Shown piece after piece: positions 8,342 through 17,033 of a DNA stretch of 48,557 nt (position 1 is its first letter; the number at the start of each line of letters is the position of its first letter). The notes beneath the pieces are model-generated. The model was given only the letters and a program-made list of their open reading frames with translations, had not been told where the DNA came from and did not search any database. This DNA is from an uncultured Clostridia bacterium (lineage in GTDB: Bacteria > Bacillota > Clostridia > Christensenellales > Borkfalkiaceae): NCBI GenBank assembly GCA_944376295.1, contig CALWCE010000015.1, forward strand, positions 1-48,557. Direction: 5' to 3'. A program made the position numbers and the translations under genes.

Positions 8342-9034
8342 ATGGAAACAACGCTTGACATGACGCGGGCGCAGGCGCTTTTAAAAGAACACGCCGATCG
8401 CTTTGCCGCTTTCCGGGAAATGCTGCTCGAATACAACGGAAAATACAACCTCACCGCCATCACGGAGGAAGAGGAAGTGAACGCAAAACACTTTCTGGAC
8501 AGCCTCGCGGGAGAGGCGCTCTTTCCCGCGGGGGCGCGCGTCCTCGAAGTTGGTTCGGGGGCGGGGTTCCCGTCTATCCCCCTCATGCTGGTAAGGCCCG
8601 ATCTTTGCTTTACCCTCATCGAGAGCACAGGCAAAAAGTGCGATTTTCTTGCAGCTGCCGCCGAAAAGTTCTCTTTGCAGGCAGAAGTTCTGCATGTGCG
8701 GGCGGAGGACGCGGGGCGCGACCCTTGCTTCCGCGAACAGTTCGACGTCTGCTGTGCGCGCGCCGTGGCGCGGCTGAATACCCTGCTCGAATACTGCCTG
8801 CCCTTTGTAAAACCGGGCGGCGTCTTCCTTGCCTACAAGGGCTCGGGCGCGGAGGAAGAGCTTGCGGAAGCGGGGCACGCGCTATCTCTTCTCGGCGGCG
8901 GGCAGGTGAAGGCGTACTCCTATTCCCTTCCGAACGGGATGGGGGAAAGGGTCATCCTCGCCGTCAGAAAATGTAAGCCCACGCCCGAAAAATATCCGCG
9001 CGGAAGGGGCAAGGAAAGGAGCGCACCCCTATGA
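8342..9034 (+). CDS. rsmG: 16S rRNA (guanine527-N7)-methyltransferase RsmG
   Basis: Methylates G527 of 16S rRNA using S-adenosylmethionine. 230 residues, the normal size. N-terminal NGKYNLTAITEEEEVNAKHFLDS is the RsmG signature, followed by the SAM-binding loop VLEVGSGAGFPSIPL and FTLIESTGKKCDFL, then ARAVARLNTLLEYC and KPGGVFLAYKG. The ATG at 8342 fits the family N-terminus and lies at the predicted +1, so the mRNA may lack a leader; a second ATG at 8360 is less likely. First gene of a four-gene plus-strand group that overlaps the next gene by 4 bp. Often origin-linked as gidB. Confidence 0.95.
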   Translation: METTLDMTRAQALLKEHADRFAAFREMLLEYNGKYNLTAITEEEEVNAKHFLDSLAGEALFPAGARVLEVGSGAGFPSIPLMLVRPDLCFTLIESTGKKCDFLAAAAEKFSLQAEVLHVRAEDAGRDPCFREQFDVCCARAVARLNTLLEYCLPFVKPGGVFLAYKGSGAEEELAEAGHALSLLGGGQVKAYSYSLPNGMGERVILAVRKCKPTPEKYPRGRGKERSAPL

Positions 9035-9486
9035 GCGGAAGAGAGAAAGTCGTCGCCCTCACGGGGCACCGGGCGCTGGAAAATTTCGACGAGGACGCGC
9101 TCGCGTACGAGCTCGAAAGCCTCATCGGCGAAGGGTACACCGCCTATCTTTGCGGCATGGCGCAGGGGTTCGACCTGCTCGCCTTGAAGCTCCTCGTCGC
9201 CTTCAAGCAGGAAAAAAAGCTCTATCTCGAAGCGTGCGTTCCCTACGAAGGGCATGAAAACAGTTTCTCCCGTGCGGAACGCGGTCGCTATATGGAACTT
9301 TTGCAGGCGTGCGACAGGAAGACGGTGATCTTCCCCGCCTACTGTTCGGGGTGTTTCCTCGCGCGCGACCGATACATGGTGGACTGCGCCGATCTCGTGC
9401 TTGCCCACTGCGAGAAGGAGACGGGCGGCACCGCCTATACCGTCAATTATGCCAAAAAGCGCGGCGTTCCCGTGCGCTTCATTTAA
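9031..9486 (+). CDS. SLOG-family protein, YpsA-like (DUF1273)
   Basis: A 151-residue cytoplasmic protein with the SLOG/DprA-like nucleotide-binding signature: VVALTGHRAL at the N-terminus, CGMAQGFDLLALKLLV near residues 41-56, and GGTAYTVNYAKKRGVPV near the C-terminus. YpsA in other Firmicutes is linked to cell division, and SLOG domains are proposed to bind nucleotide-derived ligands. The start overlaps the rsmG stop (ATGA), so translation is coupled. Slightly shorter than Bacillus YpsA. Confidence 0.8.
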   Translation: MSGREKVVALTGHRALENFDEDALAYELESLIGEGYTAYLCGMAQGFDLLALKLLVAFKQEKKLYLEACVPYEGHENSFSRAERGRYMELLQACDRKTVIFPAYCSGCFLARDRYMVDCADLVLAHCEKETGGTAYTVNYAKKRGVPVRFI

Positions 9487-9496
9487 GGAGGTCATT

Positions 9497-10066
9497 ATGG
9501 ACTGGCTCAAACAGCTCACTGCCATCGAACACGTCTTTTTCTGGATCGCCGTTGCGGCGAGCGCGGCGCTCGTCGTGCAGATCGTGCTGCTCATCGTCTC
9601 GTTCGGAGGGGGCGGCGACAGCGACTTCACCGACTTCGACGGCGATATGGATACGGACGGCGGGCTCTCCTTCTTCACCATCAAGGGCATCACGGCGTTC
9701 TTCGCCCTCGGCGGCTGGTGCGGGTTCGCCGCGGCGAGCTATCTGCCCGACAACATCTGGGCGCCCATCCTCATCGCCGTTGCGACGGGGACGGCGGCGC
9801 TCGTTGCCGTGGGGTTTGCGATGCGCGGCGTCGCCAGGCTGCAATGTTCGGGCAACGTCGTCAAAGAAAAGTTAGAGGGTCTGACGGCGACCGTGTATGT
9901 CTCCGTTCCGCCCGCGCGGACAGGGCGCGGCAAGATCACGCTCACCGCGCAGGGAAGATACATGGAGATCGACGCCGTCACCGACGAAGAGGAGCGCATC
10001 CCCGTCGACGTGGAAGTGGAGATCGTCTCATATAAAGAAGATTTCGCCGTCGTCAAGAGGAAGTGA
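9497..10066 (+). CDS. NfeD-like membrane protein (YuaF type)
   Basis: 189 residues. A helix near residues 12-33, a short acidic Asp/Gly-rich segment (GGGGDSDFTDFDGDMDTDGG), two more helices around 50-95, then a beta-rich cytoplasmic or external OB-fold: GLTATVYVSVPPARTGRGKITLTAQGRY, ending in VEIVSYKEDFAVVKRK. This matches NfeD/YuaF proteins, which partner flotillin in membrane microdomains. AAGGAGG is six bases before the ATG. The flotillin gene follows, but 467 bp of repeat DNA separates them. Confidence 0.85.
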   Translation: MDWLKQLTAIEHVFFWIAVAASAALVVQIVLLIVSFGGGGDSDFTDFDGDMDTDGGLSFFTIKGITAFFALGGWCGFAAASYLPDNIWAPILIAVATGTAALVAVGFAMRGVARLQCSGNVVKEKLEGLTATVYVSVPPARTGRGKITLTAQGRYMEIDAVTDEEERIPVDVEVEIVSYKEDFAVVKRK

Positions 10067-10074
10067 TATTATCC

Positions 10075-10515
10075 CATAAAACTCGCCGAAGCGACTTTTA
10101 TGGGAGCCCTGAAATTATCCCATAAATCTTTTACTGCGCAAAATCTTTATGGGTGCCCTATGACTCCTTCCGTCACTTCGGGCTTAACAACCCCTCCGTC
10201 TCGCTGCCTCGGCAAGCCTTCGGACAGCGAGCCACCTCCCCTTACACAGGGGAGGCTAAATTAAGGTGACTCCTTCCGTCACGGCTGCGCCGTGCCACCT
10301 CCCTCAGGGAGGGAGGCAAGGAAATAGAAGTTACTCCCTCCGCCTCGCTGCGCTCGACAGCTCCCTTTTATAGGGTTCCCAAAAAAGATTTGCAAAGCAA
10401 AGATTTTTTGGGAAAAGGAGGAGCGGGCATCAGAGACCTACCCCGACGAAGGAGGGGCGGCAAAATTTGCCCTGCTCCGACGCGGGAGCCGAGGAAAATC
10501 AAGGAAAATAAATTA
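10075..10515 (+). repeat. R1 repeat cluster, copy B, between nfeD and flotillin genes
   Basis: Three or more R1 units in tandem. A short TTATGGGA hairpin region (10067-10150) precedes GACTCCTTCCGTCAC (about 10160), then CCTCCGTCTCGCTGCC with GGCAGCGAGCCACC-type closing arms, CTTACACAGGGGAGGCTAAATTAAGG (10240-10265), another unit at 10266-10315, and a third with the GCAAAGCAAAGATTTTTT hairpin at about 10380-10410. The last 100 bp match the copy at 14100-14230. No gene is visible in this stretch. Confidence 0.85.
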
Positions 10516-10533
10516 AAATAAGGAGAGATAAAT

Positions 10534-11934
10534 ATGCCCCCTGCAATTATTGCCGTTATCGTGATCGTGGTGCTCATCGCCTTCATGATCCTGCTCACCG
10601 TCGCGGTGCGCTACAAGACCTGCCCGCCCGACAAGATCCTCATCATCTACGGTAAAATAAGCCCCAATCCCGACGGCACTTACCGCTCTGCCAAGTGCGT
10701 GCACGGCGGCGCGTCCTTTGTGATGCCCTTCTTCCAGAAGTACACCTTCATGGACCTGACGCCGCTTGCGATCTCCGTGGACCTCAAAAGCGCGCTCAGT
10801 AAGCAGAATATCCGCATCGACGTTCCCAGCATCTTCACGGTGGGCGTTTCCACCGATCCCGGCATCATGCAGAACGCCGCGGAGCGCCTGAGGATGCTCT
10901 CTCTGCAGCAAATTTCCGATCTCGCGCGCGACATCATCTTCGGTCAGCTGCGTCTCGTCATCGCGACGATGAATATCGAGGAGATCAACGCCGATCGAGA
11001 TAAATTCCTCGAGGCCATCTCCAGGAACGTCGAGGGCGAGCTCAAAAAGGTGGGGCTCCGGCTCATCAACGTCAACGTGACGGATATCACCGACGAATCG
11101 GGCTATATCATCGCCCTCGGCAAGGAAGCCGCCGCGAAGGCCATCAACGACGCGAAGATCAGCGTCGCCGAAGAGGACAAGAAGGGTTCCATCGGCGAAG
11201 CGAACGCGCGGATGGAACAGCGCATCCGCGTGGCGGAAGCGGAGTCCGCCGCCATCGACGGCGAAAACAAGGCGAAGGCGGATATCGCGCTCTCCCGCGC
11301 GCTCCTGCGCGAGAAGGAAGCGGAGGCGAGCCGCCTTGCCGTCACCGCCGAAAAGGTGAAGGAAGCGCAGGCGCTCGAAGAGAGCTATGCCGCGCAGGAA
11401 AAGGCGGAAGTTTCGCGTGCCTCGCGCGAGAAGGCGACGAAGGAAGCGGACGTCATCGTCGCCGCCGATATCGAAAAGCGCAAATTGGAGATCGAGGCGG
11501 AAGCCGTCGCCGAACAGATCAGGCGCAAGGCGCAGGGCGAAGCGGACGCCATCTATTCGAAGATGAGCGCCGAGGCGCGCGGAATCATGGAAAAGCTCAC
11601 CAAGCAGGCGGAAGGTATGGATGCGCTTGTGAAGAGCGCGGGCTCTTCCGACGAAGCGGTGCGCCTTCTCATTGCCGATAAGCTCGAAGCCATCGTCGCC
11701 GAGCAGGTCAAGGCGATCGCGGGCGTCAAGATCGACAAGGTCACCGTGTGGGACAACGGCGCCTCTTCGGACGGAAAGACGGCGACCGCAGGCTTTTTGA
11801 GCGGGCTTTTGAAGAGCCTGCCGCCCCTCGAAGATCTTTACCGCATGGCGGGGCTGGAGATGCCCGAACTCGTTGCGCCCAAGAAGGCGGATGAGGGGAA
11901 GGACGGAAGGGCGGAAACGCCCGCTCAGGGATAA
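10534..11934 (+). CDS. floT: flotillin-like SPFH protein (FloT/YuaG type)
   Basis: A 466-residue membrane-microdomain scaffold. N-terminal hairpin helix (residues 3-25), SPFH domain (about 30-200, with CVHGGASFVMPFFQKYTFMD and LQQISDLARDIIFGQLR), a long Ala/Glu/Lys coiled coil (about 200-370, many AEAES, KAEVSR, EAEAVAEQIRRKAQGEAD repeats), and a C-terminal flotillin end (KVTVWDNG). The partner nfeD gene lies upstream, as in yuaF-yuaG. AAGGAG precedes the ATG. Since a repeat cluster separates the pair, the gene may depend on read-through or on a promoter inside the repeat. Confidence 0.93.
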   Translation: MPPAIIAVIVIVVLIAFMILLTVAVRYKTCPPDKILIIYGKISPNPDGTYRSAKCVHGGASFVMPFFQKYTFMDLTPLAISVDLKSALSKQNIRIDVPSIFTVGVSTDPGIMQNAAERLRMLSLQQISDLARDIIFGQLRLVIATMNIEEINADRDKFLEAISRNVEGELKKVGLRLINVNVTDITDESGYIIALGKEAAAKAINDAKISVAEEDKKGSIGEANARMEQRIRVAEAESAAIDGENKAKADIALSRALLREKEAEASRLAVTAEKVKEAQALEESYAAQEKAEVSRASREKATKEADVIVAADIEKRKLEIEAEAVAEQIRRKAQGEADAIYSKMSAEARGIMEKLTKQAEGMDALVKSAGSSDEAVRLLIADKLEAIVAEQVKAIAGVKIDKVTVWDNGASSDGKTATAGFLSGLLKSLPPLEDLYRMAGLEMPELVAPKKADEGKDGRAETPAQG

Positions 11935-11950
11935 TTATCCGCTCAGGTTT

Positions 11951-11984
11951 CGGCAGTATGCTGCGGCATACTGCCGTTTTTTAA
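11951..11984 (+). terminator. terminator after flotillin gene
   Basis: An 11-bp perfect stem CGGCAGTATGC (11951-11961 with 11966-11976), a four-base loop, and six T. Confidence 0.9.
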
Positions 11985-12004
11985 TATGAACTGTCATATT
12001 TTAC

Positions 12005-12033
12005 TTGACAGCCCCACGGCAAAAAGGTATGAT
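12005..12033 (+). promoter_or_regulatory. sigma-A promoter of glycosyltransferase gene
   Basis: TTGACA (12005-12010), 17 bp, TATGAT (12028-12033). This rules out the upstream in-frame ATG at 11986 as the start. Confidence 0.85.
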
Positions 12034-12087
12034 GAAGGACGGGCAGCCCGCATTTCACGGTCTGCAACGTCCGAAAGGCGGTACACT

Positions 12088-13434
12088 ATGGCTTGGCACG
12101 AGACGCTCTACAATGTCCTTACGATCTTCAATAACGTGATCCTCTATCTCATCGGGATCCCGTTCACCCTGCAGGTCATCTACCTGCTCCTCTTTTGGCT
12201 CCCCAAAAAGACGTACCCCGTCAGCGAGACAAAACACCGCATCTGCGTGCTCATCTGCGCGCACAACGAGGAGGACGTCATCGGCGGCACGGTGAAGAGG
12301 CTCTTCGAGCGGCAGAAGTACCCCAAAGAGCTCTTTGACGTCTATGTCGTCGCCCATAACTGCACCGACCGCACGGCGGAATTTGCCGAACGGGCGGGCG
12401 CGAAAGTATTTATCTTTGACGATCCCGATCCTTCCCGCCATATCGTCTCCTATGCCTTAAAATACGGGTACGAACGCATCCTGGCGACGGGCATCCCCTA
12501 TGATTTTTCCATCCGCCTCGACGCGGACAACCACGTCAACGACGAGTTTTTCTCGCTGATGAACGACGCGTTTTCGGCGGGCGTGCAGATCGCACGGCCC
12601 TACGAGTCGGCGCTCAACATGACGCAGAACGCCTTCACGCGTGCCTGCGGGCTCTACTATATCTTCGATTCCCGCTTCTCTTCGCGCGCAAGAGAGCGGC
12701 TGCACCTCGACGCGCACGTCAACGGCCCCGGCTCCATGACAGATATGTCCATCATCCGCAAGTTGGGCGGGTACGACACGGTGAGCATCGTCGAGGATAC
12801 GGAGTTCTGCTTCAAGCGGATGCTCGAGGGCTACCGCTGCCACTTCGTGGAGGACGCCGTCGTCTATGAGGACCTGCCCGCCTCCTTCCGCGATACGCTC
12901 AACCGCAACAAGCGCATCGCTTCGGGCAACGTGCGGCTGCTCGCCCGCTATACGCCCAAGATGCTGTGGAAGACGGTCTCCCGCCTGCGCCTCTCCTGTC
13001 TGGAGCAGCTGCTCACCTACTTCTTCATGATCATCTGCGTGCTGCTCTGCACCTGGATCCCCGGCTACTACATCTATGCGTGCAGCTATCTGGGCGCAAG
13101 GGGACTGCTGACGACGGAAGCCGTCGCCGCGGCGGGGCTGACGGGCGCGGGCTTTTACGACCTTCTGACCATCATCGGCATCTGCCTCGGGGCGCTCTTC
13201 CTCTTTATGGGCATTTTGCAGGGCGTCCTGCTCGTCCTTCTCGACTATAAAAAGATGGGCGCAGAGCGCCGCCGCGACCTGCTGCCCGGGGCGTTCCTCT
13301 TCCCCTTCTTTACGGTCATCTACTGCGTCACGATGGCGATCGGCGTCTTTTCCAAGCCCAAATGGCGCAAGATCGGACGCAATACGGGAACGTCCCCCGC
13401 GGGAGAAGATCGGGACACTCCGAACATATCATAA
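12088..13434 (+). CDS. membrane glycosyltransferase, family 2
   Basis: 448 residues. A helix at about 17-40, then a GT-A catalytic domain: VLICAHNEEDVIGGTVKRL, VVAHNCTDRTAEFA, the DAD metal site in RLDADNHVN (residues 145-147), GPGSMTDMSIIRKLGGYD, and VEDTEFCFKRML with the acceptor/base ED. The NRNKRIASGN segment replaces the QxxRW of processive enzymes. Two or three membrane spans follow (about 315-345, 370-390, 410-430). It probably moves a sugar from a nucleotide donor to a lipid or cell-wall glycan on the inner face; the product cannot be told. Single gene with promoter and terminator. Confidence 0.88.
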   Translation: MAWHETLYNVLTIFNNVILYLIGIPFTLQVIYLLLFWLPKKTYPVSETKHRICVLICAHNEEDVIGGTVKRLFERQKYPKELFDVYVVAHNCTDRTAEFAERAGAKVFIFDDPDPSRHIVSYALKYGYERILATGIPYDFSIRLDADNHVNDEFFSLMNDAFSAGVQIARPYESALNMTQNAFTRACGLYYIFDSRFSSRARERLHLDAHVNGPGSMTDMSIIRKLGGYDTVSIVEDTEFCFKRMLEGYRCHFVEDAVVYEDLPASFRDTLNRNKRIASGNVRLLARYTPKMLWKTVSRLRLSCLEQLLTYFFMIICVLLCTWIPGYYIYACSYLGARGLLTTEAVAAAGLTGAGFYDLLTIIGICLGALFLFMGILQGVLLVLLDYKKMGAERRRDLLPGAFLFPFFTVIYCVTMAIGVFSKPKWRKIGRNTGTSPAGEDRDTPNIS

Positions 13435-13468
13435 AAAAACCGCCTTTTTGAAAAGGCGGTTTTTTTAT
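13433..13468. terminator. bidirectional terminator
   Basis: AAAAAACCGCC..TTTT pairs with AAAAGGCGGTTTTTT. It serves the glycosyltransferase gene on the plus strand and the convergent minus-strand gene. Confidence 0.85.
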
Positions 13469-13818
13469 GGAAGGATGCCGAAAAGAGAGCCCGTCGTATC
13501 CAATTCGTGTTTTAAGAGGGCGGCGGAATATTCCCAGACGTCGGAAGGGGAAAAGAGATGTTTTATTTTCCACGCGCGCACAAAGGAGGGGTACTTCTTT
13601 TCGGGCGAGGGGAACTTCTTTTCGCCCCTGACGCAGACGAGAAGGGCGCGCTCTTTGGGGGAGAGCACGCGGTATTCGAGGTAGTTGCCCGCGTCCTTTT
13701 TAAAGCGGTAGATCTGCGTGCAGGTGGAGTCGGTACCCTTCGAATAGTCGCGCTCGAACAAAAAGCCGCGCTCCGATAAAAAGGTGAAATATTGTGCGAT
13801 CTTTTCGTCTTCCGTCAT
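13465..13818 (-). CDS. hypothetical protein, 117 residues
   Basis: Unrecognised. Starts MTEDEKIAQYFTFLSERGFL, then FERDYSKGTDSTCTQIYRFKK, with aromatic-rich, charged sequence and no membrane segment. It looks like a small soluble domain. I chose the ATG at 13818 because AAGGAG lies eight bases upstream and a promoter stands just before. Single gene between a glycosyltransferase and an R1 repeat cluster. Confidence 0.75.
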   Translation of the reverse strand: MTEDEKIAQYFTFLSERGFLFERDYSKGTDSTCTQIYRFKKDAGNYLEYRVLSPKERALLVCVRGEKKFPSPEKKYPSFVRAWKIKHLFSPSDVWEYSAALLKHELDTTGSLFGILP

Positions 13819-13846
13819 CGTATGCTCCTTATGGGTCGTTTGCTCC

Positions 13847-13875
13847 ATTATAGCACAGCGGGCGGGGTTTGTCTA
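13847..13875 (-). promoter_or_regulatory. extended -10 promoter of the 117-residue protein gene
   Basis: Minus-strand TAGACA (13870-13875), 17 bp, TGCTATAAT (-10 at 13847-13852). Confidence 0.75.
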
Positions 13876-13944
13876 CTTATGGGCGCATTTTGCGGGAGGC
13901 GGGTATTTGCGGAGGAGAGAAGCGCCTTTGTCGGAAACGGGTTT

Positions 13945-14232
13945 AGAAAAATAAGGCGACTCCCTCAGTCTTGCCGCCGATGTTCCATCGGACGACAAGA
14001 CAGCTCCCCCGAGGGAGGAGCCAAGGGAGATGACGGCAAGCGGGCTTAACAACCCTTCCGTCAGGCTCCTTCCTCGCCTGACACCTCCCTCTTATATAGG
14101 GCTCCCGCAAAGATTTTGCGAAGCAAAAGATTTGTGGGAAGAGGAGCAGCGAGCATCAGAGCAAAGCCGCGAGTAAAACAAGCGGCTTGCGAAATTTGCT
14201 CCGCTGCGACGAGGAGGCTATAATAAGGAAAA
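13945..14232 (+). repeat. R1 repeat cluster, copy C
   Basis: Opens AATAAGGCGACTCCCTCAG, with arms CTTGCCG..CGGACGACAAG and CAGCTCCCCCGAGG. A second unit (about 14045-14110) has CCTTCCGTCAGGC..GCCTGACACCTCCC, then GCAAAGATTTTGCGAAGC hairpins, GAGCATCAGAGC and the closing GAGGAGGCTATAATAAGG at 14214-14231. It abuts the IS200-type element. Confidence 0.85.
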
Positions 14233-14239
14233 TAATAAA

Positions 14240-14968
14240 CATCCACCGGCATAGCCGGTGGTTTTTCATTTTACTTCGCCTGCGGCTCGTGCCGCCATAG
14301 GCGGGGCGGGCTGTAAGCCCTCATATTACTGGCAGCGCGCAAGTCGCGCCTGTGACGACCTGGCAGTCACGCATTTGTTACTTGTTACCCGTAAACGGGT
14401 CGTCCAGATCGTCTATGCTCATCTGGCTTGATTCTTTATCTTGTTTCAACTGCGTTGCGATGTACTCTTTGATCGCTTTGGCGTTTTTCCCTACCGTGTC
14501 AACATAGTAGCCCCGGCACCAGAATTGTCTGTTCCTGTACTTGAACTTCATGCTTCCCCATTTTTGGTAGATCATCAGGCTGCTCTTCCCCTTCAGGAAC
14601 CCCATGAATCCCGAGACACTCATCTTGGGCGGGATCGCTAACAGCATATGGATATGATCGGGGCATACTTCGGCTTCTATGATCTCCACACCCTTCCACC
14701 GGCATAATTCCCGAAGTATTGCCCCGATCTCCAACCGCTTTTCTTCATAGAACACTTTTCTGCGATATTTCGGCGCAAACACCACATGATACTTGCAATT
14801 CCATTTCGTATGTGTTAAACTTCTTACGTCATCCATCCGGATGTCCTCCTTTTGATTCCTTTCGTTGCAACTGCCAGGTCGCAACTCCATTTTATCAAAA
14901 GGAGTTTTTTATTGCAAGCCTCACCGCTAAAGCTCTCTGTTACCCGCGGACTATCCGCGGGTTTTAGT
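14240..14968 (-). mobile_element. IS200/IS605-family element carrying only tnpA
   Basis: About 730 bp holding a Y1 transposase and no tnpB. Near the ends are hairpins CCACCGGC/GCCGGTGG (14243-14261) and ACCCGCGG/CCGCGGGT (14942-14962), as expected of single-strand-transposing IS200 elements with subterminal palindromes instead of inverted terminal repeats. Exact ends cannot be fixed from one copy. The element lies between R1 copy C and the pckG terminator. Confidence 0.75.
14378..14836 (-). CDS. tnpA: IS200-type HUH transposase TnpA
   Basis: 152 residues, the normal length for TnpA of IS200/IS605. Begins MDDVRSLTHTKWNCKYHVVF, includes the HUH metal motif in CPDHIHMLL (His61, His63) and GFLKGKSSLMI, and a catalytic tyrosine candidate Tyr125 in KEYIATQ. 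FWCRGYYVDTVGKN is also typical. The ATG at 14836 has AGGAGG nine bases upstream; an in-frame extension to 14890 is less likely. All key residues are intact, so it may be active. Confidence 0.93.
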   Translation of the reverse strand: MDDVRSLTHTKWNCKYHVVFAPKYRRKVFYEEKRLEIGAILRELCRWKGVEIIEAEVCPDHIHMLLAIPPKMSVSGFMGFLKGKSSLMIYQKWGSMKFKYRNRQFWCRGYYVDTVGKNAKAIKEYIATQLKQDKESSQMSIDDLDDPFTGNK

Positions 14969-14970
14969 CA

Positions 14971-15008
14971 CCAAAAAAGGAGATGCCGGGGTGGCATCTC
15001 CTTTTTGG
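14971..15008. terminator. bidirectional terminator after pckG
   Basis: CCAAAAAAGGAGATGCC (14971-14987) pairs with 14993-15008 and has T runs on both strands. It lies 42 bp past the pckG stop. Confidence 0.85.
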
Positions 15009-15050
15009 ATGGAAGTTTTTGCTTTGCGGCGAATGGGCGCCGCGGAAGGT

Positions 15051-16823
15051 TTACGCTTCGCAGTTCTTTTTGAGGGTCGCGAGGTTTTCGGAGAGCTCCT
15101 TGGGCAGCTTGTCGCCGAACTGCTTGTAGAACTCGGCGATCTCGTCCGCTTCCTTGCTCCAGCGCGCCTTATCGACGTAGAGGATACTTTCGAGCGTTTC
15201 GACGGAGTAGTCGAGGCCTTCGATGTCGATATCCTTCGCGTAAGGCACATAGCCGATCGCGGTCTCCTGCGCCTCGATCTTATTGTCGCAGCGCTTTAAG
15301 ATCCAGTCGAGCACGCGCATGTTGTCGCCGAAGCCGGGCCAGAGGAATTCGCCGTTCTCGTCCTGACGGAACCAGTTGACGTTGAAGATCTTGGGGGGAT
15401 TTGTGACCTTCTTGCCCATCTCGATCCAATGTGCGAAGTAATCGCCCATGTGATAGCCGCAGAAGGGCTTCATCGCCATGGGGTCGTGGCGCAGCACGCC
15501 GACGGCGCCCGTTGCGGCAGCGGTCGTCTCGGAGCTCATGATGGAGCCGACGAACACGCCGTGATCCCAATCGCGGGACTGATAGACGAGGGGGGTCGTC
15601 GTTGCCCTGCGGCCGCCGAAGATGATGGCGTCGAGGGGCACGCCCGTCTTGGAATTGAACTCGGGCGAGATGCAGGGGCAGTTGACGGCGGGAGCGGTGA
15701 AGCGGGAGTTGGGATGTGCCGCCTTCACGCCGCTGTCGGGCGTCCAGTCATGTCCGAGCCAATCGATGAGGTGCGCGGGAGCGGGCTTTGAAAGGCCTTC
15801 CCACCACACGGTGTTGTCGGAAGGGTCGAGGGCGACGTTGGTGAAGATGGTGCCCTTCTTGGTCGCGGCGAGCGCGTTGGGGTTGGAGTGGTCGTTGGTG
15901 CCGGGCGCGACACCGAAGAAGCCGTTCTCGGGGTTGACCGCCCAAAGCCTGCCGTCCTCGCCCACGCGGATCCAGGCGATGTCGTCGCCCACCGTCTCGA
16001 CCTTATAGCCGAGCTCCTGATAGTGCTTGGGGGGGATGAGCATGGCAAGGTTGGTCTTGCCGCAGGCGGAGGGGAATGCAGCCGCCACATACTTCTTGGT
16101 GCCGTCGGGATAGGTGACGCCCAAGATGAGCATGTGCTCTGCCATCCAGCCTTCCTGTCTGCCGAGATAGGATGCAATGCGGAGCGCGAAGCACTTCTTG
16201 CCGAGCAGCACGTTGCCGCCGTAACCCGAATTGACGGAGATGATGGTATCGTCTTCGGGGAAGTGCATGATATAGCGCTTCTCGGGGTCGATATCGCACT
16301 TTGCGTGGAAGCCCTTCACAAAGTCGCCGTCCTTGCCCAATGCTTCCAGGCAGTTGAGCCCGACGCGCGTCATGATGCACATATTGAGGACGACGTAGAT
16401 GGAGTCGGTGACCTCGATGCCGATGCGGGAGAAGGGGGAACCGACGACGCCCATCGAATAGGGGATGACGTACATCGTTCTGCCCTTCATCTTGCCGCGC
16501 GCGATCTCGCGGAGCATGGGGTAAGCTTCCTTGGGGTCCATCCAATAGTTGGTGGGGCCTGCGTCCTTTTCGTCGCGGCAGCAGATGAACGTGCGCGCTT
16601 CGACGCGGGCGACGTCGTTTTCCGCCGTGCGGTGGTAGTAGCAGCCGGGAAGCTTCTCCTGATTGAGGCGGAGCATTTCGCCCGTGCTGCAAGCTTCTTC
16701 GCGAAGGGCGTCGATCTGAGCCTCGCTGCCGTCGATCCAGACGATCTTGTCGGGCTGAGCGAGCTCGGCGCTGTCCTTCACAAAGTCAAGTACCTTCTGA
16801 TTTTCGGTGTAACCTTGCGTCAT
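15051..16823 (-). CDS. pckG: phosphoenolpyruvate carboxykinase (GTP)
   Basis: Interconverts oxaloacetate and phosphoenolpyruvate with GTP/GDP. 590 residues from the ATG at 16823, preceded by GAGG; a 52-residue upstream extension is not family-like. Motifs: YVIPYSMGVVGSPFSRIGIE, the GTP-type kinase P-loop FPSACGKTNLAML, metal-binding VGDDIAWIRVGEDG, and IIFGGRRATTTPLVYQ. The active-site Cys in the P-loop separates it from ATP-type enzymes. Gives gluconeogenic or anaplerotic flux. Single gene with its own promoter and terminator. Confidence 0.96.
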   Translation of the reverse strand: MTQGYTENQKVLDFVKDSAELAQPDKIVWIDGSEAQIDALREEACSTGEMLRLNQEKLPGCYYHRTAENDVARVEARTFICCRDEKDAGPTNYWMDPKEAYPMLREIARGKMKGRTMYVIPYSMGVVGSPFSRIGIEVTDSIYVVLNMCIMTRVGLNCLEALGKDGDFVKGFHAKCDIDPEKRYIMHFPEDDTIISVNSGYGGNVLLGKKCFALRIASYLGRQEGWMAEHMLILGVTYPDGTKKYVAAAFPSACGKTNLAMLIPPKHYQELGYKVETVGDDIAWIRVGEDGRLWAVNPENGFFGVAPGTNDHSNPNALAATKKGTIFTNVALDPSDNTVWWEGLSKPAPAHLIDWLGHDWTPDSGVKAAHPNSRFTAPAVNCPCISPEFNSKTGVPLDAIIFGGRRATTTPLVYQSRDWDHGVFVGSIMSSETTAAATGAVGVLRHDPMAMKPFCGYHMGDYFAHWIEMGKKVTNPPKIFNVNWFRQDENGEFLWPGFGDNMRVLDWILKRCDNKIEAQETAIGYVPYAKDIDIEGLDYSVETLESILYVDKARWSKEADEIAEFYKQFGDKLPKELSENLATLKKNCEA

Positions 16824-16923
16824 AAAGACCTCCGAGTAAATTGTTTCCTGTATTTGAGGCGGTGCGGCTTGCAGAATGCAGAGAGCCCGCTCGGGAGAAA
16901 AAGCCCCCTCGTCCGCCACTATT

Positions 16924-16952
16924 ATTATAGCACGAACAAAAGTCAATGGCAA
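16924..16952 (-). promoter_or_regulatory. extended -10 promoter of pckG
   Basis: Minus-strand TTGCCA (16947-16952), 17 bp, TGCTATAAT (-10 at 16924-16929). The leader is about 95 nt. Confidence 0.8.
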
Positions 16953-17033
16953 GCAAATCGCCGCCCTTGCCGCGGGCAATTTTTTGGGGAGACAAAACGA
17001 AGCACCGCGGCGAAATAGCCGCGGCGCACTCTC

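Noticed and set aside
11986..12087. 34-codon N-terminal extension of the glycosyltransferase
   Set aside because: The promoter (12005-12033) lies inside it, and AAAGGCGG precedes the ATG at 12088.
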